Of a stretch of 30,356 nucleotides of DNA, positions 7,031 through 15,515 are shown one piece after another (position 1 is the stretch's first letter; every line of letters begins with the position of its first letter). The notes below the pieces were generated by a model that saw only the letters and a program-made list of their open reading frames with translations, was not told the DNA's origin and made no database searches. The stretch comes from an uncultured Paracoccaceae bacterium (GTDB lineage: Bacteria > Pseudomonadota > Alphaproteobacteria > Rhodobacterales > Rhodobacteraceae). The stretch spans positions 1-30,356 of the forward strand of contig CALBSG010000062.1 in NCBI GenBank assembly GCA_937927675.1, read 5' to 3'. The position numbers and the translations under genes were made by a program.

Positions 7031-7899
7031 GTTTTCCCCCGGGTCAATGCCATCTGATACACCTCTCGCCGGGGCAGATCGAAGGCTTCGGCCACAGCGC
7101 TAGCCGCATCCTTCACCGTCATCTGCTCCAAAGCCCGGTCCAACGCCGCCTCAATCGTGGCTGCATCGGATGCAGCCTTTTCCCCGCGCCCGATCACAAG
7201 CACGATTTCACCTTTCAGGTCGCGTTCGGCAATGGCCTGTCGCACCTCCGCCACCGTGCCACGGATCACCTCTTCGAATCGCTTGGTCAATTCGCGACAG
7301 AGCGCAATTTTGCGCCCTTCTCCCAAAATATCGCAGCAATCTTCCAATATTTGGTTAATCCGCTTCGGGCTTTCATACAGCACAAGCGTTGCCTCGATCG
7401 GAGCAAGGCCTTGCAGGAACGTGCGGCGGGCCGATTTTTGGCTTGGCGCAAAACCTGCGAACAAAAAGCGGTCGGTGGGCAGGCCTGCCACCGTCAGCGC
7501 ACAGAGCGCCGCCGACGGGCCGGGCGCAGCGGTCACGCTCAGCCCTTCGGCAATCACGGCGCGCGCCAGCGGAAACCCGGGGTCAGAGACCATGGGCGTT
7601 CCGGCCTCGGATGCATAGGCAATCGATTTGCCCTCGGTGATGGCTTTCAGAATGCGTGGGCTGACCTGCGCTTCGTTGTGATCGTGGCAGGCGACCAGCG
7701 GCCGATCCCCCAAAGGGATGCCGTGGATTTCCATCAGGTGCCGCAAGGTGCGGGTATCTTCGGCCGCCAGAACATCGGCCGAGGCCAGAATATCAAGGGC
7801 CCGCAAGGTAATGTCGCGCGCCGCGCCGATCGGTGTTGCCACCAGATAAAGACCCGGTGCAAGCGGGCTGCGTTGGAACGCCGAATTGCCGCTTGCCAT
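7027..7899 (-). CDS. rsmI: 16S rRNA (cytidine(1402)-2'-O)-methyltransferase
   Basis: SAM-dependent methyltransferase that 2'-O-methylates C1402 in the ribosomal P-site region. The tetrapyrrole-methylase fold is recognisable from GLYLVATPIGAARDITLRAL near the start, then AAEDTRTLRHL, SEAGTPMVSDPGFPLARAV (SAM-binding loop) and APGPSAALCALTVAGLPTDRF. About 290 aa, the normal family length. Two close starts exist. AAAGAGG abuts the ATG at 7911 but sits 12 bases before the ATG at 7899, so 7899 is preferred; the 12-residue-longer form is possible from 7911 only if the RBS assignment is wrong (it adds 4 residues). An ATG at 7989 would overlap the divergent promoter region and is unlikely. It is divergent from the LpoA-like gene. 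Confidence 0.94.
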   Translation of the reverse strand: MASGNSAFQRSPLAPGLYLVATPIGAARDITLRALDILASADVLAAEDTRTLRHLMEIHGIPLGDRPLVACHDHNEAQVSPRILKAITEGKSIAYASEAGTPMVSDPGFPLARAVIAEGLSVTAAPGPSAALCALTVAGLPTDRFLFAGFAPSQKSARRTFLQGLAPIEATLVLYESPKRINQILEDCCDILGEGRKIALCRELTKRFEEVIRGTVAEVRQAIAERDLKGEIVLVIGRGEKAASDAATIEAALDRALEQMTVKDAASAVAEAFDLPRREVYQMALTRGKT

Positions 7900-7991
7900 G
7901 GCTTGACTCATCCTCTTTGCGTTTACTTCCCGGCGCGAAGGCCTTAGGTTCTGCCCTCGTAAACCAAACTCGCCGGGTGGGGAATTCATTG

Positions 7992-9164
7992 ATGTTGTCT
8001 GTTTTGCACCGGGCCCGCAAGTCGCTGGGCCAAATTGCTGTTATCGCCACCGCTTTCGCCCTTTCAGCCTGTGTGCCGGGCGCCGGGCCGGCTCCTTCGG
8101 CGGGCAGTGGCAGCGGCAAGGTGCAGGTCGCGCTTTTGGTTCCCGCCGGGTCCGGTCAGGCCAGCGATGCGCTTTTGGCCAAAAGCCTTGAGAACGCAGC
8201 CCGGCTGGCGATTGCGGATCTGAGCAATGTCGAAGTGGATCTGCGCGTCTATGAGACGGCAGGCTCTCCGACACAGGCGGCCGCACAGGCGCAAAGAGCC
8301 GTGACAGAAGGCGCGCAGGTCATTCTTGGCCCGGTCTTCGCCCAAGAGGCCAATGCCGCAGGGGTGGCCGTTGCCGCCTCGGGCGTGAATGTTCTGTCCT
8401 TCTCGAACAACCCCGATATTGCGGGCAACAACGTCTTTGTGTTGGGCCCGACCTTTGACAACACCGCCCAGCGCCTTGCGGCTTTTGCCGTCAAGCAAGG
8501 CAAGGGCAAGATCATGATCGTGCATGATCGCAACACCGCCGGAGATCTTGGCCGCGCCGCGATTGACCGTGGCGTGCGCTCGGCGGGCGGTTCGGTGGTT
8601 GCGGTAGGCAACTATGAATTCTCGCAAAACGGCGTCGTGGGGGCAGCCCAGACCATCGCGAACACCGCCAAATCCAGCGGCGCGCAATCTATCTTCCTGA
8701 CCGCCGATAGCGCGGGCGCCTTGCCGCTTGTCACCCAGTTGCTGGCGGACAATGGCCTGAGTTCGACCAATACCCAGTTTATTGGCCTGACCCGCTGGGA
8801 CATTCCGACCGCCACGCTGGGCCTGCCCGGCGTGCAAGGTGGCTGGTTCGCCCTGCCCGACCCTGCGCTTTATGCCCAATTCCAAAGCCGCTACAGCGCC
8901 GCTTATGGCGAGCCGCCGCATCCGATCGCAGGTCTGGCCTATGACGGCATCGCCGCCGTCGGCGCGCTGGCCCGGTCGAGCCAAACCGGCCCGCTGCAAA
9001 AGAGCGCCTTGACCCAAGGCGCGGGGTTTGTCGGCGTCAACGGCATCTTCCGCCTGCGGGTCGATGGCCAGAACGAGCGCGGCCTTGCCATTGCCCAGAT
9101 CAAGGGCGGGCAAGCGACCATCGTCGATCCCGCACCGCGCAGCTTTGCCGGTCCTGGGCTGTAA
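7992..9164 (+). CDS. Penicillin-binding protein activator, LpoA-like lipoprotein
   Basis: Exported 390-aa lipoprotein with the periplasmic type-I binding-protein (LivK/LpoA) fold. The N-terminus has a basic start, a hydrophobic stretch and the lipobox LSAC near residue 24. The mature part begins after a Gly/Ser/Pro linker with KVQVALLVPAGSG and contains GAQVILGPVFAQEANAAG and VNVLSFSNNPDIAG, typical of PBP-activator/leucine-binding relatives. No transporter genes are linked. Its divergent position beside rsmI-yraN matches the LpoA (yraM) locus of enterobacteria, so support of a peptidoglycan synthase is the best guess. The N-terminal TPR half of E. coli LpoA is absent. The start ATG follows GTGGGGAA. 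Confidence 0.8.
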   Translation: MLSVLHRARKSLGQIAVIATAFALSACVPGAGPAPSAGSGSGKVQVALLVPAGSGQASDALLAKSLENAARLAIADLSNVEVDLRVYETAGSPTQAAAQAQRAVTEGAQVILGPVFAQEANAAGVAVAASGVNVLSFSNNPDIAGNNVFVLGPTFDNTAQRLAAFAVKQGKGKIMIVHDRNTAGDLGRAAIDRGVRSAGGSVVAVGNYEFSQNGVVGAAQTIANTAKSSGAQSIFLTADSAGALPLVTQLLADNGLSSTNTQFIGLTRWDIPTATLGLPGVQGGWFALPDPALYAQFQSRYSAAYGEPPHPIAGLAYDGIAAVGALARSSQTGPLQKSALTQGAGFVGVNGIFRLRVDGQNERGLAIAQIKGGQATIVDPAPRSFAGPGL

Positions 9165-9188
9165 ACTGATCTGCCGGGGTTCATCGGG

Positions 9189-11957
9189 ATGTCACCTTTG
9201 CCTACCCATGATGCCCCGGCGGTCGAGCTGTTGCTGCCGACCGACCGGCTGATCACGCCATCGGTCCTGCTGGCCGCAATCAAGGCAGACCTGTCTGCCG
9301 ACATCGAGCCACGCGCCGCCCGCGCGGTTGCGGTGCGCCACCTCGCCGCCGCCAAAGCAGAGGCCAACGCAGGCTTGGCCCAAGCCTTCGCCGCCGCCCC
9401 GTTGCGCGCCCGCGCGCTGGTTGCCGCGCAGGCCCGGCTGACCGATGGGCTGGTACAAACCGCTTTGGCCGTGGCGCAACACCTTCACCCTTTGGCCTCT
9501 CCGACCGAGGCAGAGCGCATCGCGGTGCTTGCCGTCGGTGGCTATGGTCGGGCCGAGATGGCGCCGCAATCGGATGTGGACCTGCTGTTCCTGACACCGT
9601 GGAAGATCACCCCCTGGGCCGAGGCAGTGATCGAATCCATGCTGTATATCCTGTGGGATCTGAAGCTGAAGGTCGGCCATGCCAGCCGCACCGTGGCGGA
9701 CTGCCTGCGGCTTGGGCGGGACGACATCACCATTCGCACCGCCCTGCTGGAACATCGCTTCATCGCGGGTCATGCCCCGCTTGCGGCCGAACTTGGCGAC
9801 AAACTGTGGTCAGAGCTGTTCAAAACCACAGGCCGCGAATTCATTGAGGCAAAACTGGCCGAGCGGGCCGAACGCCACAAACGGCAGGGCGGCCAGCGGT
9901 ATGTGCTGGAACCCAACGTCAAAGAAGCCAAGGGCGGCTTGCGGGATTTGCAGACGCTGTATTGGATCGGGAAATATCTGCACCGGGTGTCGTCTTCGGC
10001 GGGGCTGGTTGCTGCAGGTCTGCTCGGGGCCGATGAATATGCGCAGTTCGAGCGGGCCGAGAATTTCCTTTGGGCGGCGCGGTGCCATCTGCATTACACC
10101 GCCGGGCGTCCGGTCGATCAGTTGACCTTTGACATGCAGGTAGAGGTCGCGGCCCGCATGGGATACCGCGACAGCGGTGGACGGCGGGCGGTCGAGCATT
10201 TCATGCAGGACTACTTCCGCCACGCCACGCGTGTTGGTGAATTGACACGCGTCTTCCTGACCGAACTTGAGGCCCGCCACGTCAAGCCCGAAGCCCGGAT
10301 CAAAGGCTTTTTCAGCCGCAAGAAGGTGGCCAAAGGGTACAAGCTGGTGCAGGGGCGGCTTGATCTGGCCGACACCGCAAAATTCCTGTCAGACAAGCTG
10401 AACCTGTTGCGCGCCTTTGAAGAGGCGCTGCGCTCGGGCTATCTGTTGCATCCCAACGTCATGCGGGTGATCGCGGCGAACCTGCATCTGATCGATGACG
10501 AGATGCGCGATGACCCCGAGGCCCAGCGCATCTTTCTGGATCTGATGCTGAAGCACGGCAACCCGGAACGCGCCCTGCGCCGAATGAACGAACTTGGCGT
10601 CTTGTCAGCCTTCATCCCCGATTTTGAAAACATCGTGGCGATGATGCAGTTCAACGTCTACCACCACTACACGGTGGACGAACACATCATCCAAACCATC
10701 TCGACCCTTGCGCAGATCGAACGTGGCGAGTTGGTGGAAGACCTGCCCTTGTCCTCGTCCATCCTGACGGCCGGGGTGAACCGCCGGGTGATCTATGTGG
10801 CGCTTTTGTTGCACGACATCGGCAAGGGGCGGCCAGAGGATCATTCGATCATCGGCGCGCAAATGGCGCGGCGGATTGCACCGCGGCTGGGGCTGGACGA
10901 GGAAGAATCCGAGACCGTCGAATGGCTGGTCCGCTATCACCTTTTGATGTCCGACATGGCGCAGAAGCGCGATATTGGCGACCCGCGCACGGTGCGCGAC
11001 TTTGCCAAGGCGGTGAAGACGCGCAAACGGCTGGACCTTTTGACAGTGCTGACGGTCTGCGACATTCGTGGGGTGGGGCCGACCACGTGGAACAACTGGA
11101 AAGCCATGCTTTTGCGCCAGTTGCACGGGCTGACCACCGATGCGCTGGAAGGCGGACTGGAACACATCAACCGCGAAAAGCGCGAGGATGAGGCCAAGGC
11201 GGCCTTGCGCAACCGCTTGGCGGATTGGGACGAGGCGGCGCTGAAACACGAATGTGGCCGCCATTACGCCCCCTATTGGCAGGGCCTGACCACTGAAACC
11301 CAAGAGGTCTTTGCCCGCCTGTTGCAGGGCCTGCCCGACAATGAAATTCGCATCGACCTGCACCCAGAGCCCGCGCGCGATGCCACCCGTGCCGCCTTTG
11401 CGCTGGTGGACCATCCGGGGATCTTCTCGCGTCTTGCGGGGGCCTTGGCGCTGGTTGGGGCCAACGTGGTCGATGCCAAGACCTATACCTCCAAGGATGG
11501 CTATGCGACGCCGGTGTTCTGGATTCAGGACGCCGAGGGAAAGCCCTATGACGTCGAACGCCTGCCGCGCCTGACCCAGATGATCGACAAGACCCTGAAG
11601 GGCGAGGTGGTGGCGCGCGATGCCCTTGCGGGTCGCGACAAGGTGAAAAAGCGCGAGCGCGAGTTTCGCTTTCCGACCCATATCACCTTCGATAATGAGG
11701 GCTCGGAAATCTACACGATCATCGAGGTCGACACCCGTGATCGCCCCGGCCTTCTGTTCGATTTGACCCGCACTTTGGCGGTGAACAACATGCAAATCTC
11801 CTCTGCCGTGATCGCCACCTATGGCGCGCAGGTGGTGGACACTTTCTATGTCAAGGACATGTTCGGTTTGAAACTTCACGCCAAATCCCGGCAAGAAGCG
11901 CTGGAAAAGAAACTGCGGCAGGCCATCACCGAAGGCGCCGAAAGGGCCAGCGCATGA
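9189..11957 (+). CDS. glnD: [Protein-PII] uridylyltransferase / uridylyl-removing enzyme
   Basis: Sensor of glutamine that uridylylates PII proteins under nitrogen limitation and removes UMP when nitrogen is ample. The 922-aa product has the nucleotidyltransferase motif GGYGRAE (117-123) with catalytic Asp in SDVDLLF, a central HD hydrolase domain with LLLHDIGKG (His-Asp 542-543), and two C-terminal ACT domains (about 733-815 and 844-915) that bind glutamine. All parts needed for both activities are present. The stop overlaps the murJ ATG by four bases. The gap from the LpoA-like gene is only 24 bp, so the three genes probably form one transcript. Confidence 0.97.
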   Translation: MSPLPTHDAPAVELLLPTDRLITPSVLLAAIKADLSADIEPRAARAVAVRHLAAAKAEANAGLAQAFAAAPLRARALVAAQARLTDGLVQTALAVAQHLHPLASPTEAERIAVLAVGGYGRAEMAPQSDVDLLFLTPWKITPWAEAVIESMLYILWDLKLKVGHASRTVADCLRLGRDDITIRTALLEHRFIAGHAPLAAELGDKLWSELFKTTGREFIEAKLAERAERHKRQGGQRYVLEPNVKEAKGGLRDLQTLYWIGKYLHRVSSSAGLVAAGLLGADEYAQFERAENFLWAARCHLHYTAGRPVDQLTFDMQVEVAARMGYRDSGGRRAVEHFMQDYFRHATRVGELTRVFLTELEARHVKPEARIKGFFSRKKVAKGYKLVQGRLDLADTAKFLSDKLNLLRAFEEALRSGYLLHPNVMRVIAANLHLIDDEMRDDPEAQRIFLDLMLKHGNPERALRRMNELGVLSAFIPDFENIVAMMQFNVYHHYTVDEHIIQTISTLAQIERGELVEDLPLSSSILTAGVNRRVIYVALLLHDIGKGRPEDHSIIGAQMARRIAPRLGLDEEESETVEWLVRYHLLMSDMAQKRDIGDPRTVRDFAKAVKTRKRLDLLTVLTVCDIRGVGPTTWNNWKAMLLRQLHGLTTDALEGGLEHINREKREDEAKAALRNRLADWDEAALKHECGRHYAPYWQGLTTETQEVFARLLQGLPDNEIRIDLHPEPARDATRAAFALVDHPGIFSRLAGALALVGANVVDAKTYTSKDGYATPVFWIQDAEGKPYDVERLPRLTQMIDKTLKGEVVARDALAGRDKVKKREREFRFPTHITFDNEGSEIYTIIEVDTRDRPGLLFDLTRTLAVNNMQISSAVIATYGAQVVDTFYVKDMFGLKLHAKSRQEALEKKLRQAITEGAERASA

Positions 11958-13489
11958 GCAACCGCTTGATCCGAAACATCCTGACCCTTGGGCTTTGGAC
12001 ACTGGTCTCGCGCGGGGCGGGATTGGCGCGCGACCTGATGATGGCAAATTATCTGGGCGCGGGCGCGGTGGCGGATGCCTTCAACGTCGCCTTTTCGCTG
12101 CCCAACATGTTTCGCCGCTTCTTTGCAGAAGGTGCCTTCAATCAGGCCTTTGTGCCGATTTATTCGAAAAAGCTGCAATCGGGCGATGATGCCGAACGTT
12201 TTGCCCAAGACGCCTTTGCAGGCCTGTCTGCCGTGCTTCTGGCGCTGGTACTTTTGGGCACTTTGGCGATGCCGGGGCTGGTCTGGGCCATGGCATCGGG
12301 CTTTGTCGGGGATCAGCGCTTTGATCTGGCTGTCAGCTTTGGCCGGATCACCTTTTGCTACATCTTCTTCATCTCGCTTTTTGCCATGCTGGCTGGCGTC
12401 CTGAACGCCCACGGCCGCTTTGCCGAGGCAGGCTTTGTGCCGGTCTTGATGAATCTTGTCTTCATCGCCGCCATGTGGCTGGCGGTGATGTTCGGCTGGG
12501 ATATTGGCACGACCTTGGTCTGGACGGTGCCGATCACCGGCATTGCGCAATTGGCCTTTACATGGCGGGCGGCGGCCAATGTAGGCTTTGTGCCGCATTT
12601 CCGCATGCCGCACATGACGCCCGATTTGAAACGCCTGATGATCACAGCCGTGCCGGCGATGCTGGCGGGCGGCGTTGTGCAGATCAACCTTCTGGTGTCG
12701 CGGCAGGTTGCCTCGGGAACCGAAGGCGCGATTTCATGGCTGGTCTATGCCGACCATCTTTATCAGCTTCCCTTGGGGGTGGTGGCCATCGCGGTGGGCA
12801 CGGTGCTGCTGCCGGAACTGTCGCGCCGCCTTGCCGCGCGGGATGCCAAAGGCGGGCAAGACGCCTTCAATCGCGGGGCAGAGTTTGCCGTGGCGCTGAC
12901 GCTGCCGTCGGCGATGGGATTGATGGTGCTGTCGCATCCGATCATTTCGGTGATCTACCAGCGCGGTGCCTTTGATGCCCATGCCACATCGAACACCGCT
13001 TTGGCGCTGGCGATCTATGCCGCGGGTCTACCGGCCTTTGTGCTGCAAAAGGTTTTGCAACCGCTGTTTTTTGCCCGCGAAGACACCCGGCGGCCCTTCC
13101 GTTACGCCATCTGGTCCATGGTGACCAATGCCGCCATCGCCGTCGGGCTGATGCCCTTTATCGGCTTTGCCGCCGCCGCGGTTGCCACTTCGCTGTCCTC
13201 GTGGATCATGGTCGGGCAACTTTGGTGGGGTGCCCGCGAGATGGGACCCGAGGCACAGTTTGACGACCGCCTTCTTATGCGCTTGCCGCGCATCTTTCTG
13301 GCCTGCATGGCGATGATTTTGGTGATCTGGGGCGGCGCACTTTTGCTGCAACCGCTGCTGCAATCGCCGGGTTGGCGCTATCCCGCGCTCGGCGGGCTGA
13401 TCACCTTTGGCGTCTCGGTCTATTTCGCGGCGGGCTTTGGCGTGGGGGCCTTCCGGCTGTCCGAATTGAAGGGCCTGCGTCAGCGCTGA
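11954..13489 (+). CDS. murJ: Lipid II flippase MurJ (MviN)
   Basis: Integral membrane protein of the MOP superfamily that flips undecaprenyl-linked peptidoglycan precursor across the inner membrane. 511 aa with about 14 predicted membrane segments. The start MSNRLIRNILTLGLWTLVSR and the segment RDLMMANYLGAGAVADAF, then FRRFFAEGAFNQAFVPIY, are family hallmarks that include the functionally important Arg residues. Translation is coupled to glnD through an ATGA overlap, an order common in alphaproteobacteria. The last 16 coding bases lie in a perfect palindrome shared with the convergent rhomboid-like gene, so both proteins end in LRQR. Confidence 0.97.
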   Translation: MSNRLIRNILTLGLWTLVSRGAGLARDLMMANYLGAGAVADAFNVAFSLPNMFRRFFAEGAFNQAFVPIYSKKLQSGDDAERFAQDAFAGLSAVLLALVLLGTLAMPGLVWAMASGFVGDQRFDLAVSFGRITFCYIFFISLFAMLAGVLNAHGRFAEAGFVPVLMNLVFIAAMWLAVMFGWDIGTTLVWTVPITGIAQLAFTWRAAANVGFVPHFRMPHMTPDLKRLMITAVPAMLAGGVVQINLLVSRQVASGTEGAISWLVYADHLYQLPLGVVAIAVGTVLLPELSRRLAARDAKGGQDAFNRGAEFAVALTLPSAMGLMVLSHPIISVIYQRGAFDAHATSNTALALAIYAAGLPAFVLQKVLQPLFFAREDTRRPFRYAIWSMVTNAAIAVGLMPFIGFAAAAVATSLSSWIMVGQLWWGAREMGPEAQFDDRLLMRLPRIFLACMAMILVIWGGALLLQPLLQSPGWRYPALGGLITFGVSVYFAAGFGVGAFRLSELKGLRQR

Positions 13490-13495
13490 CGCAGG
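13474..13495. repeat. 22-bp perfect palindrome holding both convergent stop codons
   Basis: CCTGCGTCAGC (13474-13484) is followed immediately by its exact complement GCTGACGCAGG (13485-13495). The murJ stop (13487-13489) and the rhomboid-like stop (13480-13482, minus) both lie inside. In RNA either strand would fold into a stem, so it can serve as a bidirectional 3'-end structure. Confidence 0.95.
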
Positions 13496-14157
13496 TGATC
13501 CATCAGCCGGGGGATGCCACCGGGGGCGACCAGCACGGTCAGCGCAAAGCCTGCGACAAAGCCAGCCAGATCGCCCACCCAATCCCATCCGCCGCCAAAG
13601 ATGACCCCAAAGATCAGCTGCGCGCCCAGCAAAAGCCCGATCATGGAAAAGGCCCGGTATTCCTTGCCCGACCCGGCAAGCCGCAGCCACATCAGATAAG
13701 TAAAGGCGCCCACCAGCCCATAATCGCCCGGATAGGCCCCGAACAGCGGCATGGGCGTTGTCAAAAACCCATAGGCCAGCGCGCCTGCAAGGGTTGCGCC
13801 AAAGAACACCACCAAAACCGCCCAGAACCGCAAAACCTCGCCAACGAATTTGCCAAGGGCGAGCAGGATCACCACGGCAAAGGCAGCATGGGTCAGGCTG
13901 CCATGCACAAAAGGATAGGCCACCAGCCGGGCCAGATGCTCGACCGGGAAGGTGCCCAACTGCCACATCTCACGCCACAGATCGGGCACAAAGGCGATTT
14001 TGGTGATCGCCTCCATCCGCCAACCAACAGCATCCGGCCCGCCTGCAATCCCGGCCTCGCCGATTTGCAGCACGATTTCCAAGGCGATCATTGGCAGGGC
14101 CAAAGCCCAGACCACCGGCGGCAACGGGTTAAAGGGCGGGGCGTTATGGTCTTGCAT
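13480..14157 (-). CDS. Rhomboid-like membrane protein without catalytic Ser/His
   Basis: 225-aa polytopic inner-membrane protein with about six hydrophobic segments. The fold is rhomboid: YPFVHGSLTHAAFAVVILLALGKFVGE matches the second-helix His region (shown here only as position about 80-105). Where active rhomboids have GASGxxYGLVGAF, this protein has GAYPGDYGLVGAF, so the nucleophile Ser is Tyr and the next Gly is Pro. Where they have AHLGGFxAGF, it has GDLAGFVAGF, so the catalytic His is Asp. It is therefore predicted to be a pseudoprotease of the iRhom/derlin type and not a peptidase. The ATG at 14157 follows GAGGAG at proper spacing; the upstream in-frame start at 14217 lies before this RBS. 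It overlaps murJ by 10 bases at the 3' end. Confidence 0.8.
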   Translation of the reverse strand: MQDHNAPPFNPLPPVVWALALPMIALEIVLQIGEAGIAGGPDAVGWRMEAITKIAFVPDLWREMWQLGTFPVEHLARLVAYPFVHGSLTHAAFAVVILLALGKFVGEVLRFWAVLVVFFGATLAGALAYGFLTTPMPLFGAYPGDYGLVGAFTYLMWLRLAGSGKEYRAFSMIGLLLGAQLIFGVIFGGGWDWVGDLAGFVAGFALTVLVAPGGIPRLMDHLRQR

Positions 14158-14178
14158 CTGACACTCCTCAGGGGTCAA

Positions 14179-14207
14179 TTGACGCCCCATGCCCCGAGCG
14201 ATAAGCC
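14179..14207 (+). promoter_or_regulatory. Candidate promoter for trpS
   Basis: TTGACG (14179-14184) matches five of six -35 bases and is followed after 17 bases by TAAGCC (14202-14207), a poor -10. It lies about 30 bases upstream of the trpS start in the divergent gap. The -35 lies within the 10-bp palindrome GTCAATTGAC (14174-14183). Confidence 0.3.
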
Positions 14208-14239
14208 GAAGCGGCACAACTTTCCAGATGGAGTTCCCA

Positions 14240-15283
14240 ATGTCCGAGCCGGTCCAAACGCCTCAGACCCAATTCAAACCCCGCATTTTCTCCGGCATCC
14301 AACCTTCGGGCGGCTTGACGCTGGGCAATTATCTCGGGGCGCTGAAGCGGTTCGTTGAAAAGCAGGATGAGGGGATCGAGACGATCTATTGCCTCGTTGA
14401 CCTGCATGCGATCACCGTCTGGCAAGACCCCGAACGCTTGCGGCAGCAAACCCGCGAGGGCGCCGCCGCCTTTATCGCCGCGGGCATTGATCCGACCCGC
14501 TCGATCCTGTTCAACCAGTCCCAAGTCACGGCGCATGCCGAACTTGGCTGGATCTTCAACTGTGTGGCCCGCATGGGCTGGATGAGCCGGATGACCCAAT
14601 GGAAGGACAAGGCTGGCAAGAATGCCGAAGCCGCCTCGCTGGGGTTGTTCGCCTATCCGTCGCTGATGGCCGCCGACATCATGGCCTATCACGCCACCAT
14701 GGTGCCTGTGGGCGAAGACCAAAAGCAGCATCTGGAACTGACCCGCGACATCGCGATCAAGTTCAACAACGACTTCGGGGTAAACTTCTTCCCGGTGGTC
14801 GAGCCGCTCATCGAGGGGGCCGCGACCCGCGTGATGTCTTTGCGCGACGGCACCAAGAAGATGTCGAAATCCGATCCTTCGGATCAGTCACGTATCAACC
14901 TGACCGATGACGCCGACCAGATCGCCGCCAAGATCCGCAAGGCCAAAACCGACCCCGAGCCGCTGCCGGACAGCATCGAAGGTCTGAAAGACCGGCCCGA
15001 GGCACGGAACCTTGTCAACATCTACGCAGCCCTTGCCGGGCACACGGTCGAACAGGTCATCGGCGATTTTGCCGGGGCGCAGTTCGGCACGTTCAAACCC
15101 GCGCTCGCCGATCTGGCTGTGGCAAAGCTGTCGCCCATCACCACCGAGATGAATAGGCTGATGAAAGATCCGGCCGAGATCGACCGGATTCTCGGTGATG
15201 GGGCAGAACGTGCCGAGGCACTGGCCCGCCCGATCGTCGACAAGGTTTATGACATTATGGGCATGATCCGCTCGCGCCGCTAG
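14240..15283 (+). CDS. trpS: Tryptophan-tRNA ligase
   Basis: Class I aminoacyl-tRNA synthetase that charges tRNA-Trp in the cytoplasm. 347 aa with the HIGH-equivalent PSGGLTLGN (residues 22-30), the KMSKS loop at 207-211, and the conserved VGEDQKQHLELTRDIA segment that precedes it. The ATG at 14240 is selected because TGGAG lies 7 bases before it. The ATG at 14228 overlaps that RBS. It is a single gene followed by a strong terminator, divergent from the rhomboid-like gene. Confidence 0.98.
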   Translation: MSEPVQTPQTQFKPRIFSGIQPSGGLTLGNYLGALKRFVEKQDEGIETIYCLVDLHAITVWQDPERLRQQTREGAAAFIAAGIDPTRSILFNQSQVTAHAELGWIFNCVARMGWMSRMTQWKDKAGKNAEAASLGLFAYPSLMAADIMAYHATMVPVGEDQKQHLELTRDIAIKFNNDFGVNFFPVVEPLIEGAATRVMSLRDGTKKMSKSDPSDQSRINLTDDADQIAAKIRKAKTDPEPLPDSIEGLKDRPEARNLVNIYAALAGHTVEQVIGDFAGAQFGTFKPALADLAVAKLSPITTEMNRLMKDPAEIDRILGDGAERAEALARPIVDKVYDIMGMIRSRR

Positions 15284-15330
15284 CGCGGGGATGTCACGGA
15301 ATCGTTTCATCCCAATGCCATGTTGGCGGC

Positions 15331-15347
15331 AAGGCCTCCCCGGCCTT
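15331..15347. repeat. Small inverted repeat after trpS
   Basis: AAGGCC-TCCCC-GGCCTT forms a perfect 6-bp stem with a 5-nt loop, 15 bases before the main trpS terminator. It may add to transcript end stability. The rest of the 15284-15515 gap contains only the terminator and the leader of the next gene. Confidence 0.5.
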
Positions 15348-15361
15348 GTCTGTCCCCTTAC

Positions 15362-15389
15362 CCCCCGGCTGTGGCCGGGGGTTCTTTTT
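15362..15389 (+). terminator. Rho-independent terminator of trpS
   Basis: CCCCCGGC-TGTG-GCCGGGGG (15362-15381) gives an 8-bp GC stem with a 4-nt loop, followed directly by TTCTTTTT. This is the clearest intrinsic terminator on the plus strand of the window. Confidence 0.93.
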
Positions 15390-15515
15390 CGGGCAATCTG
15401 ACGGCCTGTCCCGTCAACTTGACCAAAAGGCAAAATCCTTTCCGGCAACCTGCCCGCTGCCTCTTTCGCTTCTCCCCTCCGCCTGTTTAACTCCGGTCAA
15501 AATTGGGAGAGCGAC

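Noticed and set aside
10605..12047. 480-aa minus-strand ORF
   Set aside because: Antisense to glnD, which has full domain support; its composition is His/Gln/Arg-rich and unlike a real protein.
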